The notes under the pieces were generated by a model that was not told the DNA's origin, searched no databases, and worked only from the letters and a program-made list of their open reading frames with translations. From an uncultured Asticcacaulis sp. (GTDB lineage: Bacteria; Pseudomonadota; Alphaproteobacteria; Caulobacterales; Caulobacteraceae): 31,037 nt of DNA. Position numbers and translations under genes: made by a program. Of the stretch, positions 23,946 through 31,037 are shown one piece after another. Position 1 is the stretch's first letter, and the number at the start of each line of letters is the position of its first letter. The stretch spans positions 1-31,037 of the forward strand of contig CAMLPZ010000015.1 in the NCBI GenBank assembly GCA_946482045.1, given 5' to 3'.

Positions 23946-23990
23946 GCAGGGGCACGGCCCCTGCACCCGGAATTGCTACGGAGTTTGTAA
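23946..23990. repeat. 45-bp extragenic repeat, copy 2
   Basis: GCAGGGGC-ACG-GCCCCTGC followed by ACCCGGAATTGCTACGGAG…TAA, matching copy 1 at 16905-16949 at 40 of 45 positions, same orientation, about 7 kb away. It sits upstream of ubiE (minus strand) and downstream of the response regulator end. Confidence 0.8.
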
Positions 23991-24021
23991 TATCCGTCTG
24001 CAATCCTGTGGCAGTTGCCGA

Positions 24022-24516
24022 CTATTCGGCCTTGTCCGAGGCGCGGCGGAATGGCCCGCGGTATTCGGGGTTGTTCCTGCGCCGCCTGTCGGGGCCGACA
24101 TAGGTGCTCGATTTCACCCAGCCACGTTCGTTATTGATCACGCTCTTCATGCGGTCGATCAGGGCCTTGGCGGTCAGGGGCTTGGCGATGATCTCGTTGA
24201 CACCGGCGTCGCGGGCTTCAAGCACGTGGCGGCGGTCGGTGTGGCCGGTCATCATAATGATCGGCACGTAAGGGTGGGGGCTGTCCGATCCCTTGCGCAG
24301 CAGCTTGGTGAATTCGAGGCCATCGAGCTGCTCCATCATCAGGTCGAGGATGATGACATCGGGCCGCCAGTCGCGCACGATTTCCAGCGCCTCGATGCCA
24401 TCCGAAGCTTCCCGGATCAGGGTGATACCCATGGAGCGCAGCATGGTACAGACGATCACCCGCATATAGTGGTTATCATCGACCACGAGCACCATGACGC
24501 GTGCGAACTTGCTCAA
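24022..24516 (-). CDS. Single-domain response regulator (CheY-like) with GPDRRRR tail
   Basis: 164-residue cytoplasmic receiver protein. Acidic residues Asp13/Asp14 (VLVVDDNHYMR), phospho-acceptor Asp58 (VIILDLMM), Thr90 (IIMMTGH) and Lys112 (IIAKPLT) are intact. After the receiver is a basic tail, TYVGPDRRRRNNPEYRGPFRR, a repeat style seen in several alphaproteobacterial stand-alone receivers. No DNA-binding output domain. The start is uncertain: TTG at 24516 has GGAAG at fair spacing and gives residues before the first strand; ATG at 24495 lacks a ribosome site and truncates it; the frame from 24573 looks non-coding. A hairpin GGGGGTG/CACCCCC (24559-24577) lies in the leader. The partner kinase is unknown. 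Confidence 0.88.
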   Translation of the reverse strand: MSKFARVMVLVVDDNHYMRVIVCTMLRSMGITLIREASDGIEALEIVRDWRPDVIILDLMMEQLDGLEFTKLLRKGSDSPHPYVPIIMMTGHTDRRHVLEARDAGVNEIIAKPLTAKALIDRMKSVINNERGWVKSSTYVGPDRRRRNNPEYRGPFRRASDKAE

Positions 24517-24606
24517 GAGGCTTCCCGGGCTCCGGCGGAGAAATGGCTTTAAAATATAGGGGGTGAGACACACCCCCGCTTATTTGCTGCGACCCTTCTA
24601 TCTTAT

Positions 24607-24635
24607 TTGACACAAACGTAAAACAAAGATTGATT
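24607..24635 (+). promoter_or_regulatory. Possible promoter of the alpha-2-macroglobulin gene
   Basis: A TTGACA at 24607-24612 lies about 105 bases before the start; the -10 region (near 24630) is a poor match. It is the best housekeeping-type -35 in the 145-base gap. Confidence 0.3.
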
Positions 24636-24718
24636 CTCAGTCCATTCCGCGCTTCTCTCTGCGAAGTTAAGGCGTTGAGGGGCGGCTTGACCGTGCCCTA
24701 CAGGCAGGGACTTTTTCC

Positions 24719-27700
24719 ATGATCGACTGGCAAAACAGAACGCTCATCGCGAGCGCGGCGGCAGTGCTGATTTCAGGCTTCTGCGTCGGATTTCTGACCG
24801 CCAAGGCCACGGACGGAATATCGGGCAAGGGCGAGGCGGCTGCCGTCGCCGAAGCACCGGGCAAGCCGGCGACCGGCCTGTTCGGCAAGGTCCGTGACAA
24901 GAATGCCCGCCGCGCCGGTGAAGACAAACCCTCGGGCTTCGACAGCTGGAAGCAGCGGCTCGACACGACCGGCGACACGCCCAAGGCCTGCGTGCAGTTC
25001 TCCAGGCCACTCGACCCTTCAAAGCCTTACGGCGACTTCGTCGTCGTCTCTCCCGCCTTGGCCTCCGCCCCAGCCGTCTCCGCCAAGGGTGACGAACTGT
25101 GCGTCTCGGGCTTCGGCTTTACCGACCGCCGCATCACCCTGTTGAAGGGCTTGCCCGGCAAGGGCAGCGACGTCCTGAAGCAGAACCGCGACTTCGATTT
25201 CGCCTTCGGTGAAAAACCGCCCTATGTCGGCTTCAAGGGCAATGGTGTCATCCTGCCGCGCGAAGAAGCCGATGGCGTGGCAATCGAAACCGTCAATGTC
25301 TCGGCCCTGGCGGTCGAGGTATGGCACGTGTCGGACCGCAACCTGGTGCGCAAGAGCGTGTCCGCGCCCGATCCGACGCCTGAGGGCGATTACGACTATA
25401 GCTGGGGTGAAGATTCGGCCGACGATATCGGCGTCAAGATCTGGACCGGCAAAATGGCGGTCAAGACCGGCAATGGCGAGCGGGTCACGACCGTCTTCCC
25501 ACTGGGCGCCGTCCTGAAAACGATGAAGCCCGGCGCCTATGTCGTCAAGGTGCGCGACGGCTCTGGTGGCCGCGACAAGAAGGAATACGACCAGCCGGCT
25601 CAGGCGCGGCGCTGGATCCTTTATACCGACATGGCGATGACCACCTACAAGAGCCCGAACGGGCTTGATGTTGTGGTGCGCTCGCTGAAATCGGCCAAGC
25701 CGATGAGCGGCGTGAAGGTCGACTTGGTGGCATCGAACGGCGATATCCTCGCGGAGAGCAGGTCTGGCGTCGATGGCCGCGCGACCTTCGGCGGTGCGCT
25801 TTTGAAGGGCACCGACGCCCTGACCGCCAAGATGATCATGGCCTACGGGCCCAACGACGACTACACGGCGGTCGACGTCCAGCGCACGCCGATGGACCTG
25901 ACGCAACACGGCGTCGGTGGCCGCCAGGACGAGGCGGCGGTGACCGATGGCCGCGCCAATGCCCAGGGCGTTGATGGCTTCATGTATACCGACCGAGGCA
26001 TCTATCGTCCGGGCGAAACCGTGCGCCTGGTCGTCCTGATGCGCGACAACGAAGGCAAGGCGGTCAAGGATCGCAAGGGGGCCTTGATCGTTACGCGGCC
26101 GTCGGGCGTCGAAGCCTTCCGCTTCCGCTTCGACAAGACGCAGGATGGCTTTGCCGGTGCAAGCATCGCGCTGCCGAAGACCGCGCCGCGCGGCCAGTGG
26201 CAGGCCCGGCTCGAAATCGACGGCCTGGAAGAGGCCGCGGGTTCGGCCAGCTTCGCCGTCGAAGATTTCGCGCCCCAGCGCCTGGGTGTTGATGTGGCGG
26301 CCGATAGCCAACGGCCTCTGCTGTCACTGACCGAACAGCGCCCGGTACGCGTGACGGCGCGCTATCTCTACGGCGCGGTCGGTTCGGACCTGCAGGTAAC
26401 CGGTGAGGCGCGCATCCGTCAGGATGCCGAGCCCTTCCCGGCCTTCAAGGACTATACCTTCGGCGATTCCGCCAAGCCGTACGAAGAAAAGTATGTCGAT
26501 CTGCCATCGGCGACGACCGATGGCCAGGGTAATGCCCTGTTCCCGTTCAATGCCGCTCTGGCAGGGGAAACGTCTCAGCCCTTGATCGTCCAGTTGACGG
26601 CGTCGGTATTCGAGCCCGGCGGCCGTCCGGTCAAGGAAGGTCAGACGCTGAAGATCAAGCCGGCGCCGCTCTATCTCGGCGTCAAGGTCGACCAGAAGGA
26701 AGCCAAGTCGTGGCGCGATACGCCGCAGGTGGCGTTGAATGTCATCGGCGTGACGCCGCAAGGGCAAAAGACTTCCGTCAAGGGCGCGGTGGTCAAGCTG
26801 ATCGCTGAACACTGGGACTATGACTGGTATATCGCCAATGGCCGCTGGCAGTGGCGTTCAACGCACCGCGATGTCGTCGTCTCGACGAAGACGGTCGATC
26901 TCAATGCCAATACTGGTTTCACCTTGACGCGCGGTCTCGACTGGGGCGACTACCGTCTTGAGGTCGAGGTGCCAGGCAAGGCGCGCAGCTCGGTGCGTTT
27001 CGCCTCGGGCTGGGGCTCTGCGCAGAAAGGGACAGACGCGCCGGATATGGTTCGCCTGTCGACCGGCGGGCGCAAGTTCAATCAGGGCGACACGGTCGAA
27101 TTGACGCTGAAGGCGCCGTACAAGGGCGAGGCGCAGATCGCCGTCGCGACCGACCGCATCATCGAGATGAAGACGGTCTCTGTTGGCGAAAACGGCACCA
27201 GTGTCCGCCTCAAGACTTCGGCGGCGTGGGGCGGTGGCGCCTATGTGCTGGTCTCGGTCATCCAGCCGCGCGATCCCGTCGAGTCCTCAAAACCGCGTCG
27301 CGCCGTCGGCCTGATCTACGTGCCGCTCGATGCCAAGTCGCGCAAGCTCGAGGTCAAGCTGCCGGACAGCGACAAGCCATTCAAGCCTCAGGTGGGCAAG
27401 GACGGCAAGCCGTTTATCGAAGTGCCGGTCCAGATCAAGGGCGCTAAGCTCGGCGACAGCGCAAAGGTGTCGCTGGCCGTCGTCGATCAAGGCATTCTCA
27501 ACCTTACCAAATTCAAGACGCCGGACCCCGTCGGTTGGTATTTCGGCAAGCGCGCGCTCGGTGTCGATTTCAACGACGACTACGGCCGTCTGCTCGATCC
27601 GAACCTGGCCGCGGCCGCCGACACATTTGGCGCAGATTCGATCGGTGGCGAGGGACTGACGACGACGCCCATCCGCACGGTCGCACTGTGGTCTGGCGTC

Positions 27701-29713
27701 ATCGACACCGGCCTCGACGGCAAGGCGGTGGTGCGCCTGCCGATCTCGAAGTTCAACGGCGAACTGCGTGTCATGGCGGTCGCCTGGACCGACGAAGCGG
27801 TAGGCTCCGGCCAGCAGAAACTGGTGGTGCGTGAGCCGGTCGTCATGGACCTGGCCCTGCCACGCTTCCTCAATCCGGGCGACAAGGCGTTCGCGACTCT
27901 GGAACTGAACAATGTCGATGGAAAGCCCGGCATCTACAAGGCCATCGTCAAGGGCTTTCAGGGGTTGGCGCTGGCGTTCGAAAAGGCTTTCAACCTCGGC
28001 AAGGGCCAGAAGGTGATCGAAGCCGTGCCGATGAACGCGCCGAACACGACCGGCATTTCAACGGTCAATATCGCGCTCAACGGTCAGGGCTACGACTTCG
28101 CCGACTCGTTCCAGATCCAGACGCGCAACGGCTGGGGGCCGCAGACGCGGGTGTCGGTCGAACAGCAGGCGGTCAATGCCACCTACACGCCGAATGCGTC
28201 GCTGCTGGCCGGCCTGCAGCCGGGTTCGGCGACGGTCGAGATCAGCTATTCGCCCTTCCGCAATGTCGATCCGGGCCCCATCGCGGCCTCGCTCAACAAA
28301 TACCCTTATGGCTGCACCGAGCAGGTGACGTCGGCGGCGATGCCGTGGCTCTATGCCGATGAATCGATGGTCGGTAAGGATCGGGCGCGGCCGTCCACCG
28401 GCGCGCTCAAGATCGCCGTGCAAAAGCTGCTGGACCGTCAGGCCCAGGACGGTGCGTTCGGCCTATGGCGCGTCGGCGACGGCGACGCTGACGGTTTTAT
28501 CGGCGCCTATGCGACCGACTTCCTGCTGGAGGCCCGTGCCCGCGGCGCCTATGTGCCGCAGGAGGCGATCGACAAGGCCATGAACGCCATGCGCGACTTG
28601 TCGAAACCGCAAGGCTATACCTCGGTCAATTACCGCCTGAGTGCGCCGGAATACTGGTACTGGGGTGGCATTTCGCGAGAGCAGATGACCAGGCAGATGC
28701 GCAGCCGCGCTTCGGCCTATGCGCTCTATGTCATGGCCAAGGGCCGGTCGGGCGATCTGGCGCGCCTGCGCTGGTACCGCGATGTCCAGTTCGCCGAGGA
28801 GCAGTCGCCGCTGGCGCGTGCCCAGGTCGCCGCCGCTCTTGGCATGATGGGAGATCGCGCCCGTTCCCGTCAGGCCTTCCGCCAGGCGATCGAAAAGATC
28901 GGCTATACGGACCAATATGACTGGTATCAGTCGCCGCTGCGCGACCTGGCCGGCGTCATCGCGCTCGCCTATGAATCGGGTAATGGCGACATCGGCGCCA
29001 CCCTGATCCCGCGCCTGGAAAACGCCATGAAGAGCCCGTCCCAGCTCAATACGATCGAGCAGGCCTATATCCTCAAGGCGGCGTCCTACATGCTGAAGGC
29101 GGCCGGCAAGACCCGGATCGACGCCAACGGCGTATCGACCCTGCCGGGCAGCCAGAACGTCCAGCGCTTCGGCGTGACGAAGTTTGCCGGCGCGCAGTTC
29201 AAGAATACCGGCTCGGGCCCGATCTGGCGAACGGTGACGGTGATCGGCACGCCGATGGCCCCTCCGGGCGCGGCATCGAACGGGCTCAATCTATCGAAGG
29301 CCTTCTACACCTTGGGCGGTCAGCGTATCGATCCGTCGCAGCTGCGCCAGGGTGACCGGGTCATCGTGGTGATTTCAGGCGGCAGCGATCGGGCGGAAAC
29401 CCGGCCAATCGTCATTGACGATCCGTTGCCGGCCGGTTTCGAGATCGACTCGACCCTGACCAGCGAAGACACGTCCAATGGACCGTTCGGCTTTGTCGGC
29501 CAGCTGTCGGGCGCCAAGGCGCAGGAAGCGCGCGACGACCGCTATGTCGCGGCGCTGGACGTGTCGTCGTCGCAAAGCTTCAGCGTGGCTTATATCGCAC
29601 GCGCCGTGACGCCGGGTGACTATTACCTGCCGGGCGCGGAGGCCAAGGACTTCTACCGGACGGACACCTTCGGGCGGACGAATGGTGGCCGCGTTGTGAT
29701 TTCGGGAAGGTAA
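24719..29713 (+). CDS. Bacterial alpha-2-macroglobulin family protein with thioester motif
   Basis: 1664-residue envelope protein of the bacterial A2M family, thought to trap foreign proteases in the periplasm. The N-terminus has an uncleaved-looking hydrophobic anchor (LIASAAAVLISGFCVGFLTA); the Cys there does not fit a lipobox, so it is probably a membrane-anchored rather than lipidated form. MG-type beta domains fill most of the protein, with YTDRGIYRPGETVRL near residue 425 and LTSS-like macroglobulin blocks. The thioester motif PYGCTEQ is intact with Cys1199 and Gln1202, placing it in the YfhM-like rather than the thioester-less YfaS-like class; the TED helices follow, then C-terminal domains. 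GGGA precedes the ATG by eight bases. The pbpC gene that usually accompanies A2M in E. coli-like genomes is not seen downstream. Confidence 0.95.
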   Translation: MIDWQNRTLIASAAAVLISGFCVGFLTAKATDGISGKGEAAAVAEAPGKPATGLFGKVRDKNARRAGEDKPSGFDSWKQRLDTTGDTPKACVQFSRPLDPSKPYGDFVVVSPALASAPAVSAKGDELCVSGFGFTDRRITLLKGLPGKGSDVLKQNRDFDFAFGEKPPYVGFKGNGVILPREEADGVAIETVNVSALAVEVWHVSDRNLVRKSVSAPDPTPEGDYDYSWGEDSADDIGVKIWTGKMAVKTGNGERVTTVFPLGAVLKTMKPGAYVVKVRDGSGGRDKKEYDQPAQARRWILYTDMAMTTYKSPNGLDVVVRSLKSAKPMSGVKVDLVASNGDILAESRSGVDGRATFGGALLKGTDALTAKMIMAYGPNDDYTAVDVQRTPMDLTQHGVGGRQDEAAVTDGRANAQGVDGFMYTDRGIYRPGETVRLVVLMRDNEGKAVKDRKGALIVTRPSGVEAFRFRFDKTQDGFAGASIALPKTAPRGQWQARLEIDGLEEAAGSASFAVEDFAPQRLGVDVAADSQRPLLSLTEQRPVRVTARYLYGAVGSDLQVTGEARIRQDAEPFPAFKDYTFGDSAKPYEEKYVDLPSATTDGQGNALFPFNAALAGETSQPLIVQLTASVFEPGGRPVKEGQTLKIKPAPLYLGVKVDQKEAKSWRDTPQVALNVIGVTPQGQKTSVKGAVVKLIAEHWDYDWYIANGRWQWRSTHRDVVVSTKTVDLNANTGFTLTRGLDWGDYRLEVEVPGKARSSVRFASGWGSAQKGTDAPDMVRLSTGGRKFNQGDTVELTLKAPYKGEAQIAVATDRIIEMKTVSVGENGTSVRLKTSAAWGGGAYVLVSVIQPRDPVESSKPRRAVGLIYVPLDAKSRKLEVKLPDSDKPFKPQVGKDGKPFIEVPVQIKGAKLGDSAKVSLAVVDQGILNLTKFKTPDPVGWYFGKRALGVDFNDDYGRLLDPNLAAAADTFGADSIGGEGLTTTPIRTVALWSGVIDTGLDGKAVVRLPISKFNGELRVMAVAWTDEAVGSGQQKLVVREPVVMDLALPRFLNPGDKAFATLELNNVDGKPGIYKAIVKGFQGLALAFEKAFNLGKGQKVIEAVPMNAPNTTGISTVNIALNGQGYDFADSFQIQTRNGWGPQTRVSVEQQAVNATYTPNASLLAGLQPGSATVEISYSPFRNVDPGPIAASLNKYPYGCTEQVTSAAMPWLYADESMVGKDRARPSTGALKIAVQKLLDRQAQDGAFGLWRVGDGDADGFIGAYATDFLLEARARGAYVPQEAIDKAMNAMRDLSKPQGYTSVNYRLSAPEYWYWGGISREQMTRQMRSRASAYALYVMAKGRSGDLARLRWYRDVQFAEEQSPLARAQVAAALGMMGDRARSRQAFRQAIEKIGYTDQYDWYQSPLRDLAGVIALAYESGNGDIGATLIPRLENAMKSPSQLNTIEQAYILKAASYMLKAAGKTRIDANGVSTLPGSQNVQRFGVTKFAGAQFKNTGSGPIWRTVTVIGTPMAPPGAASNGLNLSKAFYTLGGQRIDPSQLRQGDRVIVVISGGSDRAETRPIVIDDPLPAGFEIDSTLTSEDTSNGPFGFVGQLSGAKAQEARDDRYVAALDVSSSQSFSVAYIARAVTPGDYYLPGAEAKDFYRTDTFGRTNGGRVVISGR

Positions 29714-29860
29714 GATGTTAGGGGTGAGGAGTGCCGGTTTGTTCCTGGGCAAACCGGATGAAATCAAGACCAAATGTCTTGATTTTCCACGACGAACGCC
29801 CAGAGCCATGCGAAGGCGGGCCCCACACCCCGTTCATTGTCCGAGTGTGGGCAAACGAAA

Positions 29861-29908
29861 TAGCCAAAATGAAAGGGCCCCGCTTCGGAGGCCCTTTCAT
29901 TTTGGCTA
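29861..29908. terminator. Long bidirectional terminator hairpin
   Basis: 19-bp perfect arms from TAGCCAAAATGAAAGGGCC (29861-29879) and its complement (29890-29908) close on CCG-CTT-CGG. On either strand the GC stem is flanked 5' by AAAATGAAA and 3' by TTTCATTTT, so it should end transcripts of both convergent genes. Confidence 0.85.
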
Positions 29909-29965
29909 AATGGTCTTCCAATCTCTGATGACGAATGGGGTGCGGGGTCCGCGACCCCGCGACTT

Positions 29966-30137
29966 ACCATAGCCCCTAAAACGCAAAACGACGAGAGACC
30001 CTGATGGGGTTCAATGGTCTCTAACCATTGCCATGCGTTAAAACGCAAAACAAAAGGGAGACCCTGATGGGGCGCAATGGTCTCCAGACCATAGCCCAAA
30101 ACGCAAAACGGAGACCATTGGGGGGCAATGGTCTCCG
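29966..30137. repeat. Three tandem ~60-base hairpin units, terminator-like on the minus strand
   Basis: Units begin ACCATAGCC or ACCATTGCC at 29966, 30024 and 30088. Each holds AAAACGCAAAAC (29978-29989, 30040-30051, 30098-30109) followed by an inverted repeat: AGAGACC/GGTCTCT (29994-30022), GGAGACC/GGTCTCC (30057-30085) and GGAGACCATT/AATGGTCTCC (30110-30136). Read on the minus strand each becomes a hairpin followed by GTTTTGCGTTTT, the form of an intrinsic terminator, repeated three times downstream of the leftward DHS-like gene. Confidence 0.8.
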
Positions 30138-30304
30138 TCGCATGCCACCGGTTTCGAGGGGGGGGATGATCCCGGTGACGAACTTGTAGGCTCAGTTTTA
30201 CTTCTAAGAAGAAAACGACTCGTTAACGAGTGCTTCGCCTTGACCCTCTAAGTATACCTTTCTTTCCGCAAAACAAGTGTGCAATGCAAAAAAAATGATC
30301 ACAC

Positions 30305-31037
30305 TTACTTGAACAGCTTAGCCCAGTTGGGTTTGGTGCGGTTTTTCCACGCGCCACGGTGGTAAGCATCCGAACCGATCAGCGGTACGACAGTGGTGGC
30401 TTCGGCGAAGACCATTTGCTCATAGGTCGTCGAAACCTTGCCCCACGACGCGGCTTCCTTGAGCGTCGACGACGAACACGCGCCGTCGCGAACATCGGCG
30501 ACGGTGATCTGGACGGCATACTTGTGCATGTCGGCTTCGATGCCGAGGATCTCGGCGCAAACGACCGTGTCCTGGGCGAAGTTCTTGGGCACGCCGCCGC
30601 CGACCATGAACAGGCCGGTGGTGCCGGCCGCGATCTTGATATCCGTCAGTTCGCGGAAATCGGCCACGGCGTCGATCATCAGGTAGGGCTTGCCTTCCTT
30701 GATGCGTTCCTTCTGGTGCTTGACCAGGCCGAAGCCAGCCGAGGAATCGACAAAGGCCGGACAGAAGATCGGCACGCCTTCTTCATAGGCGGTCTGGATC
30801 AGCGAGCCAGGCTTCTTGGCATTGCCTTCCGACAGCCACTTGCCCATTTCCCAGATGAATTCGCGTGAGGAATAACCGCGCGGCTCCAGGCGGTTGCAGA
30901 TCTCGAGGATGGTGTGATCGCAGGCCTGCAGTTCTTCTTCGTCGATATAGGTGTCGTAGATGCGGTCGATATAGTTGTCGCGCAGCACGTTGTCATCGAC
31001 GGGGCCGGCGGCCTGATAGTGCTTGAAGCCGAGCGCT
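30305..31037 (-). CDS. Deoxyhypusine synthase family protein (partial, runs off the right edge)
   Basis: About 244 C-terminal residues are present; the frame stays open to the window edge (ALGFKHYQAAGPVDDN…), so the start lies outside, and the GTG at 30988 is internal. Family blocks include YSSREFIWEMGKWL, PIFCPAFVDSS, VGGGVPKNFAQDTVV and HKYAVQITVADVRDGACSSSTLKEAASWGKV, whose final Lys corresponds to the catalytic Lys of eukaryotic deoxyhypusine synthase (AVSWGKI, Lys329 in human). Bacteria lack eIF5A hypusination in general, so the likely role is NAD-dependent aminobutyl transfer in polyamine synthesis, such as homospermidine formation; this is inference. Its 3' flank carries the repeated hairpin array at 29966-30137. 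Confidence 0.92.
   Translation of the reverse strand, partial: ALGFKHYQAAGPVDDNVLRDNYIDRIYDTYIDEEELQACDHTILEICNRLEPRGYSSREFIWEMGKWLSEGNAKKPGSLIQTAYEEGVPIFCPAFVDSSAGFGLVKHQKERIKEGKPYLMIDAVADFRELTDIKIAAGTTGLFMVGGGVPKNFAQDTVVCAEILGIEADMHKYAVQITVADVRDGACSSSTLKEAASWGKVSTTYEQMVFAEATTVVPLIGSDAYHRGAWKNRTKPNWAKLFK

Larger units (their letters stand above)
29714..30304. other. Intergenic region dense in inverted repeats
   Basis: 591 bases without a credible gene, between the convergent A2M and DHS-like genes. Perfect or near-perfect inverted repeats include CCGGTTTG/CAAACCGG (29734-29757), AAATCAAGAC/GTCTTGATTT (29761-29785), CCCACAC/GTGTGGG (29822-29851), the long hairpin at 29861-29908, GCGGGGTC/GACCCCGC (29942-29960), three tandem units at 29966-30137, CACCGG/CCGGTG (30146-30177) and the 14-bp palindrome ACTCGTTAACGAGT (30218-30231). 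The short frames across it translate the repeats and look spurious. A G8 run lies near 30158-30165. Confidence 0.85.

Noticed and set aside
23868..23966. N-terminal extension of UbiE
   Set aside because: Arg/Cys/Pro-rich, overlaps the 45-bp repeat, and the family begins at about the MSDTATSP start.
25019..26311. 430-codon frame antisense to the alpha-2-macroglobulin gene
   Set aside because: Shadow frame with a low-complexity product; the sense frame is continuous over 5 kb.
29715..30099. Several frames of 60-111 codons across the repeat region
   Set aside because: They translate inverted and tandem repeats on both strands (internal repeats such as ETIxPHQGL) and lack ribosome sites.
29966..30137. 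CRISPR array
   Set aside because: Units are contiguous and diverged, with no unique spacers of constant length and no cas genes nearby.

Overview
The window is about 31 kb of GC-rich chromosomal DNA from an alphaproteobacterium. Gene content and style (Usg protein, dnaK-dnaJ followed by dapB, ubiE-ubiB near coaBC and dut, a heat-shock promoter of the alphaproteobacterial CTTG/CCCAT type) point to the Caulobacterales, probably near Asticcacaulis or Caulobacter; this is inference, not a database result. In C. crescentus dnaKJ lie close to the replication origin, so the window may be origin-proximal. There are no insertion sequences, prophage genes, rRNA or tRNA genes or CRISPR arrays that I can see, and base composition looks even across the genes.

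Layout. 1-6000 is a carbohydrate block: a secreted esterase and a secreted GH97 glycosidase in one leftward operon (overlapping GTGA), divergent from a secreted GH15 glucoamylase, with palindromes in the shared control region. 6056-7138 is a rightward pair, an XRE-cupin regulator and a GNAT acetyltransferase. 7254-9993 is a sensory block: a PAS-PAS hybrid histidine kinase, Usg, and a short BLUF blue-light protein. 10129-13394 holds an exported M3 metallopeptidase and a membrane-anchored alpha/beta hydrolase. 13400-17800 holds a sigma-32-type promoter, dnaK, a possible small ORF, dnaJ, and dapB. 17850-18750 has two small three-helix membrane proteins of unknown function, probably distant paralogues. 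19113-23867 holds dut, coaBC, a lipoprotein with a toxin-nuclease-like domain, ubiB and ubiE. 24022-29713 holds a single-domain response regulator and a 1664-residue alpha-2-macroglobulin with an intact thioester motif. The right end is the 3' part of a deoxyhypusine-synthase-like gene running leftward off the window.

How the genes fit together: the first block degrades alpha-glucans outside the cytoplasm, and the shared region suggests joint control of both sides. DnaK and DnaJ form the Hsp70 system. UbiE and UbiB work in ubiquinone synthesis, CoaBC in coenzyme A synthesis, Dut in nucleotide pool hygiene, and DapB in lysine and peptidoglycan precursor supply.

The most unusual non-coding structure is 29714-30304, a 591-base region with about ten inverted repeats. 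It includes three tandem ~60-base units, each of which reads on the minus strand as a hairpin followed by GTTTTGCGTTTT: a repeated terminator-like array downstream of the DHS-like gene. A 45-bp repeat with a perfect hairpin also occurs twice, after dnaJ and upstream of ubiE. The lipoprotein with a polymorphic-toxin-like domain (20960-21571) is the most interesting protein lead. I found no clear new multi-gene system.
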